A stretch of DNA of 6,012 nucleotides. Source: Thermoplasmata archaeon. Lineage in GTDB: Archaea; Thermoplasmatota; Thermoplasmata; UBA184. Of the stretch, positions 1 through 4,725 are shown one piece after another (position 1 is the stretch's first letter; each line of letters begins with the position of its first letter). The position numbers and the translations under genes are program-made. A model generated the notes under the pieces. That model did no database searches. It was not told the DNA's origin and was given only the letters and a program-made list of their open reading frames with translations. Location of the stretch: NCBI GenBank assembly GCA_027314845.1, contig DAHVAA010000103.1:1-6012 (forward strand). Reading direction: 5' to 3'.

Positions 1-98
1 GTTTGACGCCGGCGAGGACCCTCCCGAACGAACGTCGGAGAAAGCCGAACGTCCCCACGAGGTGAGTGAGAGCGGGCGGACAACACGGACCTCCTCGC
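1..98. other. Left-edge region, no confident gene
   Basis: No gene can be assigned here, but two weak possibilities are visible. On the + strand, one frame is open from the window edge to a TGA at 63-65. It gives about 20 residues of basic sequence ending NVPTR, with mostly G/C third positions, so it could be the C-terminus of an upstream gene. On the - strand, a strong Shine-Dalgarno-like GAGGAGGT (96 down to 89) lies 5 bases ahead of a TTG at 83-81, and that frame stays open for 27 codons to the window edge. This would make 99-150 a divergent promoter region. The encoded residues match no family I recognise and third positions are not strongly GC, so neither reading is firm. Confidence 0.3.
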
Positions 99-149
99 TG
101 TTAAACAATCAGAGCACAATGTACTAATATTTGTTAATCTGTGTTAAAC
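99..149 (+). promoter_or_regulatory. AT-rich promoter island with TATA-like box and three TGTTAA repeats
   Basis: This is the only clearly AT-rich stretch in an otherwise GC-rich window. ACTAATATTT (123-132) resembles an archaeal TATA box. Its centre lies about 25 bases before the GTG at 152, the spacing expected if transcription begins at or next to that codon and the mRNA is leaderless. A second candidate, TTAAACAAT (101-109), would place initiation near 130. TGTTAA occurs three times on the + strand, at 99-104, 132-137 and 142-147; the first and third extend to TGTTAAAC. The start-to-start spacings of 33 and 10 bases are close to three turns and one turn of B-DNA, and the repeats flank or overlap the TATA box. 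That layout suits operator sites for the RHH regulator encoded just downstream. The operator role is inference. Confidence 0.55.
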
Positions 150-151
150 GC

Positions 152-547
152 GTGCGGACCACTCGGGCGGCTCCCGCGACCTACTTTCTCGGGGTGCGCC
201 TCACCTCCGAGGAAGAGTCGCTCCTCGAGCGGTTCCGAACGGACCAGGGACTCGCGACGCGCTCGGACGCGGTGCGGTCGCTCGTTCGGGGAGCCGGAGC
301 CTCCTCCGACTCCGCGATCGAGCTACCGGCGACTCTCCGCAACGAGCTCGAGGAGCTGGTCGAGGACGGATACGTCCGGGACCTCGAGGGCGCGGTCGCG
401 CTCGTCGTGACCCTGGGCATCCGGGAGCTGGCTCGCACGCACGCCGAACATGTGCCGTCCCTGCGCGATCGCGCGCGGTCGACCCACGAGCGGCGGGCGA
501 ATCGGCGCCGTGCGGACCGCGAGGGTCGGGGGCTCCTCGGGCGCTAG
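152..547 (+). CDS. Small DNA-binding regulator with two predicted ribbon-helix-helix units
   Basis: This 131-residue protein looks like a CopG/Arc-type transcription factor. Residues 11-18 (YFLGVRLT) fit the DNA-contacting beta strand of an RHH domain. They are followed by a helix with acidic start (SEEESLLERF), a G-L-A-T-R-S turn and a second helix (DAVRSLVRG) to about residue 48. A second, degenerate copy follows: strand AIELP at 55-59, helix TLRNELEELVEDG, then a helix around LEGAVALVVTLGIREL to about 94. The last 30 residues are rich in Arg and probably disordered. RHH proteins normally act as dimers, so two units in one chain could make a pseudo-dimer. GTG 152 is preferred because of its TATA spacing. 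TTG 131 would add seven residues but overlaps the TATA-like box, and GTG 194 would remove most of the first strand. Its targets are unknown; autoregulation is suggested by the upstream repeats. The domain assignment is by eye. Confidence 0.7.
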   Translation: MRTTRAAPATYFLGVRLTSEEESLLERFRTDQGLATRSDAVRSLVRGAGASSDSAIELPATLRNELEELVEDGYVRDLEGAVALVVTLGIRELARTHAEHVPSLRDRARSTHERRANRRRADREGRGLLGR

Positions 548-574
548 CCTCCGGGTTTGGGGAAGGGTTGCAAC

Positions 575-802
575 ATGGAATCGATGGGGATTGCGTGGAG
601 CGAGCGGAGCGGGTTCATCTGCCGACTGTGCCGTCAGGACGCCAAGCATAATGAGGTGCTGCACATCTCGTACTGCCCGGTCCACGGTCTCAGCTCCCCC
701 CTCGACCAGCTCCCGTGGAGGCCGGAGGCGAGAGTATCCCGCGTCTCTACACCCGCACGGGCGACCGTGGAACGACCGGTCTCAGTGGTGGCTCGCGCGT
801 AG
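575..802 (+). CDS. Small cysteine-rich (zinc-finger-like) hypothetical protein, 3' end overlaps next gene
   Basis: This ORF encodes 75 residues. It has one candidate metal site, C16-x2-C19 (CRLC) and C34-x2-H37 (CPVH), which resembles a compact zinc finger or ribbon. I do not recognise the family. The ATG at 575 follows the regulator stop by 27 bases and a purine-rich GGGGAAGGG (559-567), a weak ribosome site; a TTG at 557 is an alternative. Third codon positions are strongly G/C through about position 730, which supports real coding. Beyond that, the frame runs 88 bases inside the adenosyltransferase gene, GC bias drops, and the last 25 or so residues look like out-of-frame sequence. A run of six C (696-701) lies in the reading frame. 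A one-base slip or sequence error there would join this segment to the adenosyltransferase. It is therefore either an independent small protein or an N-terminal metal-binding piece of the next protein. Confidence 0.5.
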   Translation: MESMGIAWSERSGFICRLCRQDAKHNEVLHISYCPVHGLSSPLDQLPWRPEARVSRVSTPARATVERPVSVVARA

Positions 803-1290
803 ACAAGGACTCCGCCCGCATCCGGGCGTACGGGACGTTCGACGAGCTCGGGGCCGCCCTCGGCCGGGCGGCAACCGAGCTTCCGGCCGAGCTGGCGGAC
901 CTGAGCGGGCTCGTGCGACGCCTCGAGAACGAGCTCTACGTCGCCCAGGCGGAGCTCGCCCGCCCCTCGGCCCACCCGCCTCTTAAACATCGGATCGAGG
1001 AGCGGCACGTTCTTCGCCTCGAGTCCGACATCGACCGGCTCGAAGCGGGTCACCCACCCGTCCACTCGTTCGTGCTATCGGGTGGCTCTCGGCCCGCCGC
1101 GCTCTTCCACGTGGCCCGGACGGTCGCTCGCCGCGCCGAACGTGAACTGTGGACCCTGCACCGGACCGAACCGGTACGCGACGATCTTCTCCAGTGGGCG
1201 AACCGATTGAGCGACCTCCTGTTCGCCATGGCGCTTGCGGTGAACCATCGACTCGGGGTCGCCGAGGTCGCGCCGGACTACACGGTCTAG
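715..1290 (+). CDS. PduO-type cob(I)alamin adenosyltransferase
   Basis: The protein transfers the 5'-deoxyadenosyl group of ATP to cob(I)alamin, making adenosylcobalamin for enzymes such as methylmalonyl-CoA mutase or class II ribonucleotide reductase. The family signature is clear. YTRTGDRGTTGLSGG (12-26) is the ATP-binding N-terminal motif, followed by RVDKD and AYGTFDEL. The later conserved blocks are LSGGS..AALFH (121-132), RRAER (139-143) and NRLSDLLF (163-170). The 191-residue length is normal for these trimeric five-helix-bundle enzymes. The start is poorly supported: GTG 715 is the only ATG, GTG or TTG in the open frame upstream of the first motif, it has no evident Shine-Dalgarno sequence, and it lies inside the cysteine-rich ORF. 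The frame is open back to 655, so a longer protein made by frameshift is possible. No cobalamin riboswitch is visible upstream. The next gene begins 21 bases after the stop. Confidence 0.92.
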   Translation: MEAGGESIPRLYTRTGDRGTTGLSGGSRVDKDSARIRAYGTFDELGAALGRAATELPAELADLSGLVRRLENELYVAQAELARPSAHPPLKHRIEERHVLRLESDIDRLEAGHPPVHSFVLSGGSRPAALFHVARTVARRAERELWTLHRTEPVRDDLLQWANRLSDLLFAMALAVNHRLGVAEVAPDYTV

Positions 1291-1301
1291 CGTTTCCGAT
1301 C

Positions 1302-1306
1302 GGAGG
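1302..1306 (+). promoter_or_regulatory. Shine-Dalgarno sequence of the Ygr210/YchF-type gene
   Basis: GGAGG lies 5 bases before the ATG at 1312, in the 21-base gap after the adenosyltransferase stop. It fixes the GTPase start and fits co-transcription of the two genes, because there is no room for a separate promoter in the gap. Confidence 0.7.
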
Positions 1307-1311
1307 CCACA

Positions 1312-2508
1312 ATGGAGGTCGGAGTTGTAGGGAAGCCGAACGTGGGGAAATCGACGTTCTTCAACGCGCTTACGCTCCTCGATGCGCCGATGGCGCCGTA
1401 CCCGTTCACCACGATCACGCCCAATCGGGGAGTCGCCGCCGTACGCGCGGCGTGTCCGCATGTCGAGAAGGGCACCGCCTGCACCCCCGGGAACGCGAAG
1501 TGTGTCGACGGCACCCGATGGATCCCGGTCAATCTCGTGGACGTCCCCGGTCTCGTACCGGGCGCTCACGCAGGGAAGGGGCTGGGACACAAGTTCCTCG
1601 ACGACCTGCGCGCCGCCGACGGCTTCGTTCAGGTCGTCGACCTCTCCGGCGCCACTGACCCCGAAGGCCGGATCGACACCCCCGGCGCGCACGACCCGGC
1701 CGAAGAGGTCGGCTGGCTGGAGGAGGAACTGGTCGACTGGATGGCGGAGATCCTGGGTCGGGACTTCATCCGCCAGGCCCGAAGCGTGGAGCTCGAAGGA
1801 CGGAAGCTCGAGGAGTTCCTCGCCGACCGACTCACCGGTCTTTCGATCTCACCCACCGCGATCGCCGCCGCGCTCCGCAACACCTCGGTCGACCGGGCCC
1901 ATCCAGCCCACTGGACCCCCGACGACCTCCTCCGCCTCTCGCGCGACCTGCTACGGGCGTCCAAGCCCCGCCTCGTGGCCGCCAACAAATGCGACCGCGC
2001 CACGAAGCCGCTCGAGGAGGCCCTTTCCCGGGCGGTCGACCCGCTGCCGGTCGTTCCGACCGCCTCGGACGCGGAGCTGACCCTCAGGCGTGCCGCTCGG
2101 GCCGGCCTGATCGACTACCGGCCGGGGGACCCGTCGTTCACGGTCCCCGACCCCACTCGCCTCTCCGCCCCCCAAACGAAGGCGCTCGAGGGGATCCGCT
2201 CGATCCTGACGGCGTGGGGCGGCACGGGAGTCCAGCCGGCGCTCGAGAAGATGATCTTCGGCCAGCTCCGCATGATCGTGGTGTATCCGGTCGAGGACGA
2301 GACCCGCTGGACCGACGGAAAGGGGCGTGTCCTGCCGGATGCGCTCCTCGTTCCCGCCGAGACGCCGGCCCGGGCCGTGGCGTACCGAGTGCACACCGAC
2401 CTCGGGGAGCATTTCATCCGAGCGATCGACGGTCGGACGCACCGCGCGCTCGCGGCCGACCACCCCCTCGGCCCGAACTCGGTCGTCCGGATCGTCGCTC
2501 GGAAGTAG
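1312..2508 (+). CDS. Obg-family GTPase, archaeal Ygr210/YchF type, with C-terminal TGS domain
   Basis: This 398-residue P-loop NTPase has the standard motif order: G1 GKPNVGKST (7-15), switch region PFTTITPNRG (31-40), G3 DVPGL (77-81) and G4 NKCD (225-228). The glycine-rich stretch straight after G3 (PGAHAGKGLGHKF, 83-95) is a hallmark of the Ygr210/YchF branch of the Obg family. A helical region occupies roughly 130-215. The C-terminus from about 320 (LRMIVVYPVEDE onward) fits a TGS domain, ending near the protein end. Bacterial YchF and human OLA1 have an altered G4 motif and prefer ATP; here the canonical NKxD suggests GTP. Family members associate with ribosomes, but their exact role is not settled. 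The start is fixed by ATG 1312 and its GGAGG. The gene ends 9 bases from the convergent mevalonate kinase gene. Confidence in the family is high, in the biological role low. Confidence 0.93.
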   Translation: MEVGVVGKPNVGKSTFFNALTLLDAPMAPYPFTTITPNRGVAAVRAACPHVEKGTACTPGNAKCVDGTRWIPVNLVDVPGLVPGAHAGKGLGHKFLDDLRAADGFVQVVDLSGATDPEGRIDTPGAHDPAEEVGWLEEELVDWMAEILGRDFIRQARSVELEGRKLEEFLADRLTGLSISPTAIAAALRNTSVDRAHPAHWTPDDLLRLSRDLLRASKPRLVAANKCDRATKPLEEALSRAVDPLPVVPTASDAELTLRRAARAGLIDYRPGDPSFTVPDPTRLSAPQTKALEGIRSILTAWGGTGVQPALEKMIFGQLRMIVVYPVEDETRWTDGKGRVLPDALLVPAETPARAVAYRVHTDLGEHFIRAIDGRTHRALAADHPLGPNSVVRIVARK

Positions 2509-2517
2509 CAGCGCCCT
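2509..2517. other. Nine-base convergent junction
   Basis: Only nine bases separate the stop codons of the GTPase gene (+) and the mevalonate kinase gene (-). There is no T-rich tract or hairpin within or close to it on either strand. Each transcript must therefore end inside, or read into, the opposite coding region. Transcription termination here cannot be located from the sequence. Confidence 0.6.
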
Positions 2518-3483
2518 CTAGACGAGACCCACGCCTTCCGCCGAAGGGCGTACGACGAACGGAAGGCCGCCAGCACGCGCCAAGCGGCGCACGAGCTCGG
2601 CCTCCTTACCCGGCACGGGAAGCACGACAATCGACCCTCCGGCCCCGGCGCCGGTGAGCTTGGCCGCCTCGGCCACCGGCGCGGCGGCCTCGATGAGCGC
2701 CTCGAGTCTCGGGTGGGAGACCCCGACCTCGCGCAGCAGGACCTGGTTCGCGCGGATCAGTTCCGCCGCGGAGGAGCGGTCATCCCGGGCGACCGCACGA
2801 ATGCCGTCGCGGGCGACCCGGTCGAACTCGCCGAGCAGCTGGGGACCGTCAGGTCGGGCCAGGCGTTGCCCCACTGCCCGCACCGCGTCGGCGGTCGAAC
2901 GGGGGATCCCGCTGTGTGCGACGACCCAGACCCAGCCGGGGTCGGCGACCCGCGCGACCTCCCAGGTGTGGTCGGGAGCCCGGATCGTCCAGAGCGGCTC
3001 CGAGCCGCCGGCGTTGATCGTCACGAAGCCGCCGGCGACGACCGTCGAGGTGTCGCCGGGGCTCCCGACCCCCTGCGCCGACCGTTCGACCTCGAACGCG
3101 AGCTGAGCGAGGTCAGCCCGCGGGATCCCGCCCTGGGCGGCCGAGAGGGCGGCGGCGAGCGCGGAGGCGAAGGCGGCCGAAGAGCCGAGTCCCGCCGACC
3201 GAGGGATCCTCGAGACGGCCCGTACGTCGAGGGGCGGGCCGTCGGTCCACGCTCGCTCGAGGCCCGCGCGGAAGTAGGCATTGCGCGCGGTCGCCTCCGG
3301 GTCCGAGTTGAGCCGGGTCGTCGCGCTCGTCCGGACGAACAGTTGCGTGAAGAGGTCGACCGAGAACACGAGCTCCGGGGCTCCGTGGACGACCGCGTGC
3401 TCCCCGAACACGATGCACTTGCCCGGGGCACGCACCGACAGCGGGAGGCCTCGACTCGGGATGGGCGGAAGCGAACCGGTCAT
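2518..3483 (-). CDS. Mevalonate kinase (GHMP kinase superfamily)
   Basis: The enzyme phosphorylates mevalonate at the 5-hydroxyl with ATP, an early step in making isopentenyl units for archaeal ether lipids. Three GHMP motifs are present: motif 1 APGKCIVFGEHAVVHG (19-34), the mevalonate-kinase form with FGEH; motif 2 IPRSAGLGSSAA (93-104), the ATP phosphate loop; and motif 3 KLTGAGAGG (275-283). The segment GSPGDTSTVVAGG (140-152) contains the likely catalytic Asp144, in the context seen in archaeal mevalonate kinases. The 321-residue length is typical. ATG 3483 is chosen because it overlaps the trm56 stop as ATGA and is preceded by GGGAGGG; the frame extends upstream but lies over trm56. Phosphomevalonate kinase or mevalonate 3-kinase are the alternatives, but motif 1 argues for mevalonate kinase. 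It is the last gene of the minus-strand operon and ends 9 bases from the convergent GTPase gene. Confidence 0.9.
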   Translation of the reverse strand: MTGSLPPIPSRGLPLSVRAPGKCIVFGEHAVVHGAPELVFSVDLFTQLFVRTSATTRLNSDPEATARNAYFRAGLERAWTDGPPLDVRAVSRIPRSAGLGSSAAFASALAAALSAAQGGIPRADLAQLAFEVERSAQGVGSPGDTSTVVAGGFVTINAGGSEPLWTIRAPDHTWEVARVADPGWVWVVAHSGIPRSTADAVRAVGQRLARPDGPQLLGEFDRVARDGIRAVARDDRSSAAELIRANQVLLREVGVSHPRLEALIEAAAPVAEAAKLTGAGAGGSIVVLPVPGKEAELVRRLARAGGLPFVVRPSAEGVGLV

Positions 3484-4052
3484 CGGCCCTCCCGACGGAC
3501 CACCACGCGCTTCCCTCGCGCCATCGGGCGGATGGCAAACCGGGCCCCGCGCGGAGCCCGGGTCGCGGGCAATCCCAACAGCTCGACCAGCGTGACGGCG
3601 ACCGCCGCGACCTCGCTGTGCGGCTGACTCCCCACCGAAACGTTGTACCTCGCGAGACGGTAGAGGTCGGGGGGGACCTTGGCTCCCCCGACGACGAGCA
3701 GCACCCGCCGGGCCGACCGGATCCGCGGCAGCGCTCGGCCGAGCGGGAGGCCGTACATCGTCAGGTGGACGACCGCCCCGTCGAACGCGCGGACGACCCC
3801 CTTCCAATCGGTCGTCATCGTCACCTCGAAGTCGCCGCCCCACCGCCGGTCGACCGACGCGAGCCGTTCGCCGAGCTCGGGATCGGGCGGATGGAGATAG
3901 AGCCGTCGGGCGCCGAGCGCACGGGCGGCCAGCGCGACATGCGTGGTGAGCCGGGGGTCGCGACCGGGCCGGTGGCCCACCCGGAGGACAGAGACCTCGA
4001 CGGGGGTCCTACTCCGAGGGGTCCGCCTGGAACCGCTCGATGCGGTGGCCAC
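3480..4052 (-). CDS. tRNA (cytidine(56)-2'-O)-methyltransferase, Trm56
   Basis: This archaeal SPOUT-class enzyme uses S-adenosylmethionine to methylate the ribose of C56 in the T-psi-C loop of tRNA. The signature is strong: LRVGHRPGRDPRLTTHVAL (23-41), WGGDFEV (71-77), VVHLTMYGLP (94-103), LLVVGGAKVP (118-127) and YNVSVGSQPHSEVAAVAV (136-153). The last two form the knotted SAM-binding region. Family members begin only about 5-10 residues before the LRxGHR motif. No ATG, GTG or TTG exists there, so the first usable start is GTG 4052, with GGAG four bases upstream. That choice adds about 17 Ser/Arg-rich residues and overlaps the preceding HTH gene by 44 bases. A non-canonical start closer in cannot be excluded. 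The stop overlaps the mevalonate kinase ATG (ATGA). The function is confident; the N-terminus is not. Confidence 0.92.
   Translation of the reverse strand: MATASSGSRRTPRSRTPVEVSVLRVGHRPGRDPRLTTHVALAARALGARRLYLHPPDPELGERLASVDRRWGGDFEVTMTTDWKGVVRAFDGAVVHLTMYGLPLGRALPRIRSARRVLLVVGGAKVPPDLYRLARYNVSVGSQPHSEVAAVAVTLVELLGLPATRAPRGARFAIRPMARGKRVVVRREGR
3487..3493 (-). promoter_or_regulatory. Shine-Dalgarno sequence of mevalonate kinase inside trm56
   Basis: GGGAGGG on the minus strand ends 3 bases before the ATG at 3483 and lies within the last codons of trm56. With the ATGA stop/start overlap it indicates coupled translation of the two genes, and it decides the kinase start over the longer upstream frame. 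Confidence 0.6.
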
Positions 4053-4533
4053 GGTACTCCAGCTTGTCGCTGCGCTTGACGATCCCCTTGAGGCGGGTCG
4101 GCGACATCCCGAGCTCCTCGGCGACGTCCGAGAAGAACCGACCGTCCGCCCCGACCGCGGCGTGGATCTTCTCCTCGAGCTTGACGTAGTCCTTGAGCGG
4201 CATCATCGCGATCGCGAGGACCTCGCTGATCTCGGCGAGCGGGCTCGTGGTGCTGACGTTGATGGTCGAGTAGTAGAAGTGGTAGCTCTTCTCGGGCTGG
4301 CGCTTTCCCTCCCGGGCCACCCACCGGGTGTCGATGAGGCGGAGCTTCTCGAAGAACGCGAGCGCCTTCTCCCCCTCTTTGCCGTACTCGTTCCGGACGT
4401 CCTCGAGCGTGAGCCAGCTTTCGCCGAGCCGCTGGACGAGCTTGAGCTTCACCGGCGAGTCGACCGCGCGCAGGATCGGCACGAGGTCGCTCACGTCGTT
4501 CACGACCTTGATACGATGAATGTTCGCGACCAT
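4009..4533 (-). CDS. ArsR-like winged-helix regulator with two HTH regions
   Basis: This 174-residue protein probably binds DNA. Residues 15-92 look like an ArsR-type winged helix: LVPILRAVDSPVKLKLVQRL begins the helical core, LTLEDVRNEYGKEGEKALAFFEKLRLI resembles the HTH, and REGKRQPEKSYHFYYST resembles the beta wing. A helical linker (about 96-127) follows. A second HTH-like segment then spans 128-167, with FFSDVAEELGMSPTRLKGIVKRS as its core. There are no cysteine pairs for metal sensing. ATG 4533 is supported by GGAG overlapping the nop10 stop, 6 bases upstream. From memory, many euryarchaea carry a PAC2-family gene after nop10; here this regulator occupies that place. Its position inside a translation operon suggests regulation of that operon or of growth-linked genes, but no target can be read from the sequence. 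It could also act on RNA or protein. Confidence 0.75.
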   Translation of the reverse strand: MVANIHRIKVVNDVSDLVPILRAVDSPVKLKLVQRLGESWLTLEDVRNEYGKEGEKALAFFEKLRLIDTRWVAREGKRQPEKSYHFYYSTINVSTTSPLAEISEVLAIAMMPLKDYVKLEEKIHAAVGADGRFFSDVAEELGMSPTRLKGIVKRSDKLEYRGHRIERFQADPSE

Positions 4534-4539
4534 GACCGG

Positions 4540-4545
4540 CTCCTA
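4540..4545 (-). promoter_or_regulatory. Shine-Dalgarno overlapping the nop10 stop codon
   Basis: On the minus strand the stop TAG (4545-4543) shares its G with GGAG (4543-4540), followed by 6 bases and the ATG of the HTH gene. A ribosome finishing nop10 would therefore sit on the next initiation site, which implies coupled translation and fixes the start. Confidence 0.6.
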
Positions 4546-4725
4546 GGCGGGGGCGGGCTCTTTCCGCACGGCTTCCGCCAGCATGCGACGGTATTTCCCA
4601 TAACGGTCACCGGGGTCGAAACGGGCCGGATGCGGCGTTCGGGTGGCGCCGCCGCATTCGGGGCACTTCGCTCGGAACGTGTACCGAGCGCAGCCGCGGC
4701 AGACACGGAGGATCGAATCGGTCAT
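4543..4725 (-). CDS. Nop10, H/ACA RNP protein
   Basis: Nop10 is a small core subunit of the H/ACA ribonucleoprotein. It binds the pseudouridine synthase Cbf5 and helps position guide RNA for rRNA pseudouridylation. The 60-residue product has the archaeal zinc ribbon formed by C9-x2-C12 (CRGC) and C21-x2-C24 (CPEC). The conserved C-terminal linear segment TPHPARFDPGDRYGKYRR (30-47) follows and contacts Cbf5. Length and motif order are normal. The start is fixed by an ATGA overlap with the aif2-alpha stop at 4722-4725. The aif2-alpha/nop10 pairing is a standard archaeal arrangement and strengthens the call. Confidence 0.95.
   Translation of the reverse strand: MTDSILRVCRGCARYTFRAKCPECGGATRTPHPARFDPGDRYGKYRRMLAEAVRKEPAPA

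Noticed and set aside
323..685. Minus-strand ORF of 120 residues opposite the regulator
   Set aside because: It is a shadow of the + strand regulator and cysteine-rich ORF. It matches no family and the third-position bias belongs to the other strand.
548..714. Cobalamin riboswitch upstream of the adenosyltransferase
   Set aside because: No B12-box-like sequence or suitable leader was seen, and the interval is occupied by an apparently coding cysteine-rich ORF.
1075..1692. Minus-strand ORF of about 205 residues
   Set aside because: It lies opposite the adenosyltransferase and GTPase, both of which have clear family motifs. Long antisense frames are expected in GC-rich DNA.
3484..3843. 120-residue N-terminal extension of mevalonate kinase
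   Set aside because: The open frame continues upstream but is Arg/Gly/Pro-rich shadow sequence over trm56. ATG 3483 has ATGA overlap and a Shine-Dalgarno sequence, and it gives the normal family length.
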